DNA of 21,752 nucleotides from Candidatus Aenigmatarchaeota archaeon (GTDB taxonomy: Archaea > Aenigmatarchaeota > Aenigmatarchaeia > CG10238-14 > SCSR01), in assembly GCA_030018055.1 (NCBI GenBank), contig JASEGN010000007.1, positions 1 through 21,752 on the forward strand, in the 5' to 3' direction. Of this stretch, positions 15,998-21,752 are shown piece after piece. The notes below the pieces were generated by a model. That model did no database searches and was not told where the DNA came from. It saw nothing but the letters and a program-made list of their open reading frames with translations. Made by a program: the position numbers and the translations under genes. Numbering within the stretch: position 1 is the stretch's first letter; each line of letters starts with the position of its first letter.

Positions 15998-16912
15998 TTA
16001 TTTCTTCAAAGTAACCTTCATAAAATCATATGCTACCTTAGAATTTGGAAAAACATTTTGTGCCCTATTTTCAAGTTCTTTTACATTCCTATACCTTCGA
16101 CTTATGTTCGTTAGAATCAAACTTTTGACTCCTGCTTGCTTAGCTATTTCAGCAGCTTGTCCAACATCTGCGTGTCCCTTACCATCAGCTTCATCCAGCT
16201 CTAGAAATGTACCATCGTGGATCAGCAAATCAGCACCTTTAGATAATTTAACAACATTCTCACATGGCTTAGTATCGCCTGTATAAACAACTTTTAAACC
16301 CAGCTTTAAATTTGCTACTTGTTCTATCTTTATCTCCTTGCCCCTATATTCAGTCTTTCCAAATTTTTTCAACTTTTTTAGCCAATAGCCACGTCTTAAT
16401 CCAAGTTCCTTTAATTTATTAACATCGATACCCCAGCTATCTTTTTCTTTAAAACAATACGCTACAGAGGGAATTGTATGAAGCACTGGAATTGAAAAAA
16501 TTTGATACTCTTCTCCTTCTTCTATTAATCTAACTTCAGTTCCATGAAAGGGAACGTTTATCGCAGTTACTGGGAAACGAGTTCCAAAGTAACCAAGGTC
16601 TAAAATGTTTGAAACAAATTTCTCCGCTTCTGGGGCAAAAATTTTTAGCTCTTTAGCCCTTTTTTCTAAACACAAAGTTGTTATTAGAGGTATCAGTCCA
16701 GCGAAATGATCTGCGTGCCAATGAGTTATAAAAATTTTGTCTATTTGCATGAAACTTATTCTAGCTTTCATTAGTTGCAACTGAGTTCCTTCGCCACAAT
16801 CAAAAAGAAGAATTTCTTTGGCTTTACCATAATGTTCCAGGGCTATTGCTGGGTGGGACCTTTCTTTAGTTGGAATTCCTGCTACTGTACCAAGGAAGGT
16901 TATTTCAATCAT
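15998..16912 (-). CDS. rnz: tRNase Z (ribonuclease Z)
   Basis: A metallo-beta-lactamase-fold endonuclease that removes 3' trailers from tRNA precursors; it is needed here because the tRNA genes in the window do not encode CCA. From the ATG at 16912 it is 304 residues, the short-form length. Motifs: FLGTVAGIPTKERSHPA at the N-terminus, FDCGEGTQLQLMKARI, the metal site THWHADH (His64, His66, Asp68, His69), HTIPSVAYCF, TGDTKP and a late HADVGQAAEIAKQAG. An upstream in-frame ATG at 16960 would add 16 residues (MFIGILKLIYS...) absent from the family and would run into the divergent promoter, so I rejected it. The gene converges on the HypE-like gene and diverges from the kinase gene. Confidence 0.95.
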   Translation of the reverse strand: MIEITFLGTVAGIPTKERSHPAIALEHYGKAKEILLFDCGEGTQLQLMKARISFMQIDKIFITHWHADHFAGLIPLITTLCLEKRAKELKIFAPEAEKFVSNILDLGYFGTRFPVTAINVPFHGTEVRLIEEGEEYQIFSIPVLHTIPSVAYCFKEKDSWGIDVNKLKELGLRRGYWLKKLKKFGKTEYRGKEIKIEQVANLKLGLKVVYTGDTKPCENVVKLSKGADLLIHDGTFLELDEADGKGHADVGQAAEIAKQAGVKSLILTNISRRYRNVKELENRAQNVFPNSKVAYDFMKVTLKK

Positions 16913-16969
16913 ATAGAAAAATTGTTTTGAATAGATTAATTTTAATATTCCTATAAACATAAAATATCT

Positions 16970-17524
16970 ATGAAGATAGTTGGGGTGACTGGGACTTTCG
17001 GTTCTGGGAAAAGCCTTGTTAGAAACCTTCTAAAAGAGCATTTTGATTCGTACCATATCGCACTTTCTACAGTATTAAAAAGGAGGCTGGGAAGAGGTGT
17101 TGAGAGGAAAAGCCTGCAAGATTTTGGAAATGAAATGAGGATGAAATTTGGTCATCATATCCTCGCTGAAATAGCATCTGAAAGCCTGCCTGAGAAAGAG
17201 CTCATAATAATCGATGGAATTAGAAATCCTGGTGAAACTGAGTTTTTGAGAAAAAAATTTGGAAATGATTTTAAACTAGTTGGCATAGATGCTCCAATTC
17301 AGCTAAGATTTGAAAGAATTGCTAGGAGAAAATATGAAAAGATTAAAAATTTTAGACAATTTTTGGAGCTAGACGAAAGGGATAAAGGCAAGAATGAGCC
17401 AGAATGGGGCCAACAGGTAGCGAAATGTCTTGAGCAGGCTGATTACTTAATAATAAACGATGGTACAATAGAAGATTTAAGAAAAAAAGTTGAACATGTT
17501 ATTAAGGAGCTTAAGGGCCAGTGA
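16970..17524 (+). CDS. UPF0200 / dephospho-CoA-kinase-like P-loop kinase
   Basis: A 184-residue P-loop protein. Walker A is GTFGSGKS at residues 8-15. Other nucleotide-kinase features are LIIIDGIRNPGETEFLRKKF (Walker B-like strand and the family DGIR motif), a lid-like basic segment RFERIARRKYEKIKNF, and DERDKGKNEPEWGQQVAKCL, then ADYLIINDGTIEDLRKKV, the usual ending. It matches archaeal UPF0200 proteins, related to adenylate and dephospho-CoA kinases; the true substrate has not been settled. The start lies 57 bases from the divergent tRNase Z start with AT-rich promoter sequence between. Its 3' end overlaps the zinc-ribbon gene on the other strand by 14 bases. Confidence 0.88.
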   Translation: MKIVGVTGTFGSGKSLVRNLLKEHFDSYHIALSTVLKRRLGRGVERKSLQDFGNEMRMKFGHHILAEIASESLPEKELIIIDGIRNPGETEFLRKKFGNDFKLVGIDAPIQLRFERIARRKYEKIKNFRQFLELDERDKGKNEPEWGQQVAKCLEQADYLIINDGTIEDLRKKVEHVIKELKGQ

Positions 17525-17684
17525 ACTTGCATTTTGGGCATGTGTATTTAGAGGATAGACCTTTACAAGTACTGCATCTCACTATTAAAGCTTCACCACA
17601 GGCAGGACATAAGAACTTTACCCAATATTTTTTTGTGATGACGTCTACGTTGCAAGTCGTGCATCTGTACATTTTTTCAACCAT
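17511..17684 (-). CDS. Short zinc-ribbon RNA-binding protein (COG2888 type)
   Basis: A 57-residue gene below the usual ORF size limit. It begins MVEKMYRCTTCNVDVITKKY and ends YTCPKCKFTGP. Four CxxC pairs (Cys8/11, 26/29, 37/40, 49/52) form two zinc ribbons. The middle CPACGEALIVRCSTCKGL and the ending TCPKCxFxGP are the hallmark of the archaeal family annotated as 'Zn-ribbon RNA-binding protein with a function in translation'. It lies tail-to-tail with the kinase gene (14-base overlap) and just upstream of a tRNA gene on the other strand. Confidence 0.9.
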   Translation of the reverse strand: MVEKMYRCTTCNVDVITKKYWVKFLCPACGEALIVRCSTCKGLSSKYTCPKCKFTGP

Positions 17685-17778
17685 CCAATCTATATGAACA
17701 ATTATTATATTTCTAAAATTAATTTATCTATTAGTTTGTTCAAAAGCAACAGAATATAACCAGAAAAGATGTAGTTAC

Positions 17779-17874
17779 GGGTCTGTAGTCTAGTTTGGAT
17801 AGGACGTAGATATTGCGGAGCCCTGCGGTTTATGTAGCTAGGCTAAAACTCGGGTTCAAATCCCGACAGACCCA
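17779..17874 (+). tRNA. tRNA-Arg(GCG), two inserts in the precursor
   Basis: Acceptor GGGTCTG/CAGACCC, D stem GTCT/GGAC with A20, T arm TCGGG-TTCAAAT-CCCGA and discriminator A are clear. The region between D and T arms is 22 bases too long. A bulge-helix-bulge fits an 11-base intron TTTATGTAGCT at 17829-17839: outer helix AGCC/GGCT, central helix CTGC/GTAG, bulges GG|T and CT|A, loop TTAT. This is exactly the canonical 37/38 site and gives loop CT-GCG-GA, anticodon GCG (Arg), which also agrees with A20. The other 11 bases (TAGATATTGCG, about 17807-17817) lie between the D arm and anticodon arm. A one-intron alternative with stem TAGAT/GGCTA gives anticodon TGC (Ala) but has an A-G mismatch and lacks G3-U70. 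CCA is not encoded. Confidence 0.78.
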
Positions 17875-17903
17875 TTTTATAACCATACAAATTAGTTGAG
17901 TGT

Positions 17904-18122
17904 ATGAGTTTGAAAGTTCGTGAATTGTTGAGAATGTTTAACCTTTTGGAGCAAACTACTCATGAAGATAGAGAGGAGATAGATAGAGAAATAGAACTCA
18001 GGACAGGGGTTTATTGTGACGATGCTATCGAGAATGGCTTAATAAGCAAGGGTGAGTTTTTGGAAATAGTTAAAGAAGTTTTGAAGAGAAAAAGGAAGAA
18101 GAAAGAAGCGGTTGCAGTCTAA
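17904..18122 (+). CDS. Hypothetical protein, 72 residues
   Basis: Not recognised. A 72-residue, mostly helical, charged protein (MSLKVRELLRMFNLLEQTTH ... EFLEIVKEVLKRKRKKKEAV) with a basic C-terminus that could bind nucleic acid. It starts 29 bases after the tRNA-Arg. No membrane segment or cysteine cluster. Base composition matches its neighbours. It could belong with the cassette downstream but is separated from it by 193 bases that contain a promoter. Confidence 0.6.
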   Translation: MSLKVRELLRMFNLLEQTTHEDREEIDREIELRTGVYCDDAIENGLISKGEFLEIVKEVLKRKRKKKEAVAV

Positions 18123-18245
18123 GTTGATAATGTTAGTGGATTATTGGTTAATGCATACCACTCAAAGGTGACTAAAGTATTTTTATTTTTGTGAACTTTC
18201 TGAATATTTCTAAAAAATCATACGTCACTTGGAACTGGTTAAATA

Positions 18246-18275
18246 CTTTCAATTTTATATTAATCTGATTTTAAC
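18246..18275 (-). repeat. Solitary degenerate CRISPR-repeat-like element 1
   Basis: Read on the minus strand this 30-base sequence starts GTTAAAATCAGA and ends AATTGAAAG. That is the form of a common archaeal CRISPR repeat (G/ATTAAAATCAGAC ... ATTGAAAN, as in methanococci). It matches the element at 19437-19466 at 24 of 30 positions. No second repeat occurs at spacer distance on either side, so it is not an array. It lies just upstream of the AT-rich promoter of the protease cassette. Confidence 0.6.
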
Positions 18276-18286
18276 AAGAAGAACCA

Positions 18287-18306
18287 TTAATAAATAAAAA
18301 TTATAA
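18287..18306 (+). promoter_or_regulatory. Promoter of the CHAT cassette
   Basis: The AT-rich stretch TTAATAAATAAAAATTATAA precedes the ATG at 18316; a TATA-like core near 18287-18299 would start transcription at or near the start codon. The CRISPR-repeat-like element ends about 12 bases upstream of it. Confidence 0.45.
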
Positions 18307-18315
18307 TAGATTAAT

Positions 18316-18498
18316 ATGAAGAAAAAAGATAGGTTTCTTAAAGTTTTTTCTAATCTACCAATAGATCTAAGAAAAGAAATCATTCTAGTTATAGATGATC
18401 AACCAGTAACTTGGAACGTTGCCTATGGAGAAATCATGGACGAAACAAAATTGGGGGAGAAAATTTTAAAAAAATTAATTGAACTTGAGTTGATTTAA
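18316..18498 (+). CDS. Small protein S1 of CHAT cassette
   Basis: A 60-residue protein, first gene of a three-gene cassette. The sequence is MKKKDRFLKVFSNLPIDLRK, then EIILVIDDQPVTWNVAYGEI and MDETKLGEKILKKLIELELI. The second half resembles that of the next protein: both carry a strand ending in a polar turn, then 'xxEI/VxxxTxLGxxI'. I therefore regard them as tandem related copies. No signal, membrane helix or metal site. Its TAA shares its last A with the next ATG (TAATG), so they are co-translated. Role unknown; proximity to a protease suggests a substrate, sensor adaptor or inhibitor (inference). Confidence 0.75.
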   Translation: MKKKDRFLKVFSNLPIDLRKEIILVIDDQPVTWNVAYGEIMDETKLGEKILKKLIELELI

Positions 18499-18695
18499 TG
18501 GTTGAATATGAAGAAATTAAAAAGCTTATACTTGTTAGATTAGAAGCAATGCCTTCAAATATAGAAATATTCTTAGGTGGTAGGTCTTTAAATAAGGAAG
18601 AGTTGATAGAAGAAGTGAAAAAGGATACAGAACTAGGTAAATTAATAGTTGAAATGCAACTTAAGTATCTAAGACAGATGAAAGAAGGATTTTAA
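18498..18695 (+). CDS. Small protein S2 of CHAT cassette
   Basis: A 65-residue protein: MVEYEEIKKLILVRLEAMPS, NIEIFLGGRSLNKEELIEEV, KKDTELGKLIVEMQLKYLRQ, ending MKEGF. It shares with S1 the pattern of an 'LP/MP' turn, a short hydrophobic strand (EIILVI versus IEIFLG), a helix and the D/E-T-x-LG motif followed by a helix. It starts on the stop of S1 and its TAA overlaps the protease ATG by one base. Same strand and tight coupling make a single functional unit very likely. Function unknown. Confidence 0.75.
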   Translation: MVEYEEIKKLILVRLEAMPSNIEIFLGGRSLNKEELIEEVKKDTELGKLIVEMQLKYLRQMKEGF

Positions 18696-19342
18696 TGAAG
18701 TCGAAGTTTTTGATTACACGACCTAGACATGATTCTATAGTTAACTATCTTTTCTATTGGAGTAGAGAAATAATCAAGTTTGCAGAAAATAAGAATATAC
18801 TATTTAGTGATTTCAGAGACAAAAATGCAAATAGAAAAAATGTAGAAAAGTTTCTGAACACACAAAATCCAAGATTAGTAATATTTAATGGACACGGGGA
18901 TGCCAAAACTATATGTGGTTATAATAATGAACCACTTATAGTAAAAGATGAGAATGAAGAGTTATTAACGTTGAAAATAATTTATGCTATCGCGTGCAAT
19001 GCTGCAAAAGAACTTGGAGAAAGCGCTGTTGAAAAAGGATGTGATTCGTTCATCGGATACGAAAATCGTTTTGGTTTCGCAGTAGACTCTACTAGAATAG
19101 CTACTCCGCAAAAGGATAAAATTGCAGAACCTTTTAAGAAATTTTCCAATACAGTCGTATAAAATTTATTGGAAGGGCACTCAAGTGGAGAATCTGTTGA
19201 AAACGCAAAAAGAGTTGCTACAGGGTTAATAGCAAGATATTCAACAAGTGAGGTAGAGCCAGGATATGCTACAATACGATTTTGGCTTTTTTGGGATAAG
19301 TTTTTCCTGAAAGTTATTGGGAACTCAATGGCAAAATTTTAA
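18695..19342 (+). pseudogene. CHAT/caspase-like protease, in-frame TAA at codon 156
   Basis: The first open part (18695-19162, 155 residues) has the two landmarks of clan CD (CHAT/caspase-like) cysteine peptidases: a His-Gly motif after a hydrophobic strand (RLVIFNGHGD, His67) and a Cys after a second strand (KIIYAIACNAAKELG, Cys101), followed by CDSFIGYENRFGF. After the TAA at 19160-19162 the same frame stays open for 59 more residues: NLLEGHSSGESVENAKRVAT, then a stretch with FWLFWDKFFLKVIGNSMAKF, ending TAA at 19340-19342. 'LLxGHSxxES' and the Trp-rich ending look like the normal C-terminus of this protein family, as far as I remember it. So the full gene is 215 residues broken by one nonsense codon: pseudogene, sequencing error or readthrough. 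The catalytic dyad is intact in the first part. Confidence 0.75.
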
Positions 19343-19436
19343 GTTTGTTAGATTAATCGAATGTTATTTTGGAGATCTGAATATATAAAATAATTTCTTT
19401 TGTTAGTAAAAACTTCATGGAAGAAATAAAATCTAC

Positions 19437-19466
19437 ATTTCAATCCTACATTAGTCTGATTTTAAT
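19437..19466 (-). repeat. Solitary degenerate CRISPR-repeat-like element 2
   Basis: On the minus strand this 30-base sequence starts ATTAAAATCAGAC and ends GGATTGAAAT, a very close match in form to archaeal CRISPR repeats of the methanococcal type, including the ATTGAAAN end that becomes the crRNA 5' handle. The minus-strand DNA just upstream of it (19467-19494) is AT-rich with a TATA-like CTATAAATATTAAT, so it resembles a leader followed by one repeat. No further repeat is found at spacer distance. Confidence 0.65.
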
Positions 19467-19556
19467 AATAGCAAAATTTTTATTAATATTTATAGGGAAT
19501 TTTAGACGCACTCCTCAATTCTGGATTCAATCTTTCTTCACAAAAAACAAAACAAA

Positions 19557-19595
19557 ATATTTAAATAGATGTTAATAAATAGTATTAAAAGGTGA
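19557..19595 (+). promoter_or_regulatory. EF-1A TATA box and Shine-Dalgarno site
   Basis: A TATA-like ATATTTAAATAG occurs at 19557-19568, and GGTGA at 19591-19595 lies four bases before the ATG at 19600. This is one of the few genes here with a plain Shine-Dalgarno sequence and a short 5' leader, as expected for a highly translated gene. The rest of 19343-19556 holds no gene that I can see, only the CRISPR-repeat-like element and AT-rich DNA. Confidence 0.6.
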
Positions 19596-19599
19596 AAAC

Positions 19600-20874
19600 A
19601 TGCCTGTAAAGCCGCATATGAATATGGTAACAATTGGTCACGTAGATCATGGTAAGTCCACGATAGTCGGAAGACTTCTATTTGAATCAGGTGTGGTTAG
19701 AGAGGAAGAACTTAAGCAACTCCAAAAACTCGCTATGGAGTACAAGATTACAGGTGCAGAATATGCATTTCTCCTAGACAGGGAAAAGGAGGAGAGAATA
19801 AGAGGGATGACAATCGACATAATGCATAGACCATTTGAAACTAGCAAATACTTCTTTACAATAATAGATTGTCCTGGTCATAGAGATTTTGTCAAGAACA
19901 TGATCACTGGTGCCTCTCAGGCTGATGTAGCTTTGCTTGTAGTTTCTGCAAGACCTGGAGAAGGTGTGCAGGAACAAACAAAGGAACATGCTTATTTAGC
20001 TAGAGTACTTGGAATTCAGCAACTAGTAGTAGTGATAACAAAGATGGACATGTCAAATTGGGATCAGAAAAGGTTCGATGAGCTAAAAAATGGAACCATA
20101 GAGCTATTGAAACCACTAGGATTTAATGTTGAAAAAATTCCATTCATTCCAGTTTCTGGTCAACTTGGTGACAATCTTTTAAAAAGATCTGCCAACATGC
20201 CTTGGTATACAGGGCCAACTCTTGTTGAAATTTTGGATGCCCTAGAGATCCCAAAAAGACCAACTGAGAAACCACTAAGATTACCAGTTCAGGACGTATA
20301 TACCATTACTGGCGTAGGTACTGTTCCTGTCGGTAGGGTTGAGACTGGAGTTTTGAAAACTGGTGATACAGTAGTATTTGAGCCATCTGGAGTTAAGGGA
20401 GAAGTAAAGTCTATAGAAATTCACCATCAAACAATTCCAGAGGCAAATCCTGGGGATAATGTTGGATTTAATATTCGTGGAGTTAGTAAAGCAGAGATTA
20501 AACGTGGAGATGTCGCTGGACATCCCAACAATCCGCCAACTGTTGCAAAGGAATTTACAGGTCAAATAATTGTATTACAACATCCAACAGTTATAACCGT
20601 TGGTTACACCCCTGTTTTCCATTGCCATACAGCTAGCATAGCATGCAGAATAGAAGAGATAATTGCAAAAATTGATCCAAGAACAGGAGCAGTTATTCAA
20701 GAACATCCAGACTTTTTGAAAAATGGAGAGGCAGCTAGAGTAAGAATTGTTCCAACTAGACCGATGGTTATAGAAAAGCAAGCAGATTTTCCAGAGTTGG
20801 CTAGATTTGCAATACGTGACATGGGAATTACAGTTGCTGCTGGTGTTTGTCTAGATATAGTTAAAGCGAAATGA
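19600..20874 (+). CDS. tuf: Translation elongation factor EF-1A (EF-Tu)
   Basis: A 424-residue GTPase that brings aminoacyl-tRNA to the ribosome. Motifs: GHVDHGKST at 13-21 (G1), the switch region with RGMTIDI (G2), DCPGHRD at 90-96 (G3), TKMD at 147-150 (G4) and SGQLGDN (G5). Domain 2 has TITGVGTVPVGRVETGVLKTG, and domain 3 ends with VRIVPTRPMVIEKQ and FAIRDMGITVAAGVCLDIV. The length and the MxxKPHMNMVTIGHVDHGKS start are archaeal. Two motif positions differ from most archaeal EF-1A: DCPGH instead of DAPGH and TKMD instead of NKMD. Thr in place of Asn at G4 also occurs in Rho-type GTPases, so guanine binding should be kept. Confidence 0.98.
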   Translation: MPVKPHMNMVTIGHVDHGKSTIVGRLLFESGVVREEELKQLQKLAMEYKITGAEYAFLLDREKEERIRGMTIDIMHRPFETSKYFFTIIDCPGHRDFVKNMITGASQADVALLVVSARPGEGVQEQTKEHAYLARVLGIQQLVVVITKMDMSNWDQKRFDELKNGTIELLKPLGFNVEKIPFIPVSGQLGDNLLKRSANMPWYTGPTLVEILDALEIPKRPTEKPLRLPVQDVYTITGVGTVPVGRVETGVLKTGDTVVFEPSGVKGEVKSIEIHHQTIPEANPGDNVGFNIRGVSKAEIKRGDVAGHPNNPPTVAKEFTGQIIVLQHPTVITVGYTPVFHCHTASIACRIEEIIAKIDPRTGAVIQEHPDFLKNGEAARVRIVPTRPMVIEKQADFPELARFAIRDMGITVAAGVCLDIVKAK

Positions 20875-21070
20875 TGAAGAAATTTGTCCAATCGTTTTGG
20901 GCTTCAAGTGCAAAGTGACCTTAGAAGATTAAAAATATGGTGAAAAAAACTTAGTTCCTATCCGAAATCTTAGTAAACCCTTTGAAGATGTAAGGGTGGA
21001 ATTATAGAAAACAAATACAAAAGCAGAAAGGTTTCGGCGTGATAATTGACATTACTTGAGGGTCAGACCT
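20875..21070. other. Intergenic region, no gene seen
   Basis: This 196-base stretch separates the convergent EF-1A and V4R genes. Only very short open frames occur. An ATGATGA resembling an archaeal box C lies at the end of EF-1A, but no box D follows. I see no repeat, tRNA or clear terminator hairpin. Confidence 0.4.
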
Positions 21071-21599
21071 TTATCCTAAACTCGCAGCAATTGTCCCAGC
21101 TGCCAGGCATTTGACTTCTTCAACCTCAACATCCCGCTTAAGAAGTTTGGATAAAAATCCAGCCAACATACCAGCTAATAGCAAGTTTTTAATCTTTCCT
21201 TGTAAGCTTTCATAAACTCTACTGCTGTGGGTGAGCTTTCAACTACTATCGTATCCTCCAAAATGCTAAGGTTAGAATAGCCATACACCTTGAGCATGGC
21301 GAAAAACTTTCCAAAGCCTCCTCTTTTGTCTCAGTCTTTCCAATTGTCTTGAAATAAAGCTTCCCTATCTCAATTCCTGTCGTGTAAAGTATGTCGTATG
21401 CGGCCTTTTTCAGGTAGCTTCGCAGGGTTTGCATGAAGTCTGCCATGAAATAATCAGCTCCTATTAGCATCAGATCGATGTCAGTTCCGGGAATTAGCAG
21501 TTTACCTTTCCTGTCTCCATGAAATTCTGTCTTAATCAAAGTTGCGAATTCCCTTTCTTTTATTTTTTCGACTAGGTTTGGATTGACTTCTATTTTCAT
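21071..21599 (-). pseudogene. V4R domain protein with two frameshifts
   Basis: V4R domains bind small hydrophobic ligands and occur in regulators and in archaeal stand-alone proteins. The first frame (ATG 21599) encodes MKIEVNPNLVEKIKEREFAT ... GADYFMADFMQTLRSYLKKA ... GIEIGKLYFKTIGKTETKEE. Near 21312 the frame must shift (one missing base around GAGGCTTTGG) to continue FGKFFAMLKVYGYSNLSILE ... VVESSPTAVEFMKAY, and near 21200 again (around AAGGAAAGATT) to give KIKNLLLAGMLAGFLSKLLK, then RDVEVEEVKCLAAG and a stop at 21071. Restoring two bases makes 531 nt, exactly 177 codons, with the normal V4R C-terminus. Both breaks are in short homopolymers near the contig end, so sequencing error is as likely as a true pseudogene. 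Confidence 0.8.
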
Positions 21600-21752
21600 T
21601 CCTCTCCTCCTGGGTGGATGTGTATTTCGCAGTATGGATCACCCTTGGCCACGCATTTAGTTTCTTCGCCGACCAAACCTTTAATTCCATATAGAGTAGA
21701 AGCTAGGCTCACACATAATCCCAGAAGCAGGTGACAGATAGCTTTTTTTCTT
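21596..21752 (-). CDS. V4R domain protein, C-terminal fragment cut by window edge
   Basis: Open from the right edge in one frame with no start visible. The 51 residues seen include AICHLLLGLCVSLASTLYGI, then KGLVGEETKCVAKGDPYCEI and HIHPGGEE. The ETKCxAKGDPYCEI ending with paired Cys is the standard V4R C-terminus, whose Cys residues bind zinc in known members. The TGA overlaps the start of the next V4R gene (ATGA), so the two are tandem, translationally coupled paralogs. It lacks the frameshifts of its neighbour. Confidence 0.88.
   Translation of the reverse strand, partial: RKKAICHLLLGLCVSLASTLYGIKGLVGEETKCVAKGDPYCEIHIHPGGEE

Noticed and set aside
16913..16960. Upstream start for tRNase Z (ATG 16960)
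   Set aside because: The added residues are not part of the family and occupy the divergent promoter.
17779..17874. tRNA-Ala(TGC) with one 22-nt intron
   Set aside because: Needs an anticodon stem with an A-G mismatch, lacks G3-U70, and has no good bulge-helix-bulge; the Arg(GCG) solution has both helices.
18246..19466. A CRISPR array
   Set aside because: Only two repeat-like units, about 1.2 kb apart and with genes between them; no regularly spaced third copy on either side, and no cas gene.

Overview
The window reads as archaeal chromosome: low GC, two tRNA genes with bulge-helix-bulge introns, archaeal-type EF-1A, a COG2888 zinc-ribbon protein, tRNase Z without a bacterial context, TATA boxes about 26-30 bases upstream of start codons (leaderless transcription), and many N-glycosylation-rich secreted Ig-like proteins. 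The style of the surface proteins (DTTPP Ig-like domains, NVT/NTT sequons, GNQNYTS repeats) recalls DPANN or other uncultivated archaeal lineages; the exact phylum is not decided here.

Layout. 1-1555 (+): the 3' part of a MoxR AAA+ ATPase and a DUF58 protein. 1556-7924 (-): a three-gene operon of secreted or anchored proteins whose first gene encodes a 1452-residue protein with 14 beta-propeller repeats. 8009-10318 (+): a divergent large anchored Ig-like protein. 10532-13746 (+): a small unknown protein, a calcineurin-like phosphoesterase, then three overlapping genes for membrane-anchored secreted proteins. 13760-14613: a small coiled-coil protein (-) and a bacterial-type PH-domain membrane protein (+) diverging from one TATA element. 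14752-17874: intron-bearing tRNA-Glu, a HypE/PurM-like protein, tRNase Z (-), an UPF0200-like P-loop kinase, a short zinc-ribbon protein (-) and an unusual tRNA-Arg with two inserts. 17904-19342: small unknown genes, then a compact cassette of two tandem related small proteins and a CHAT/caspase-like protease interrupted by one in-frame TAA. The cassette lies between two solitary sequences that look like degenerate CRISPR repeats. 19600-20874: EF-1A. 21071-21752 (-): two tandem V4R-domain genes, one cut by the window edge and one carrying two frameshifts.

How the parts fit. The first 14 kb look like a cell-envelope locus: MoxR/DUF58 (a chaperone-like pair often beside exported or complex-assembly proteins) with at least seven exported or membrane-anchored Ig-like proteins. 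The middle is ordinary housekeeping (tRNA, tRNase Z, EF-1A). The most unusual items are the protease cassette with its stop codon and flanking CRISPR-repeat-like elements, the double propeller inserted inside an Ig-like domain, and the tRNA-Arg precursor. No intergenic gap exceeds 300 bases.
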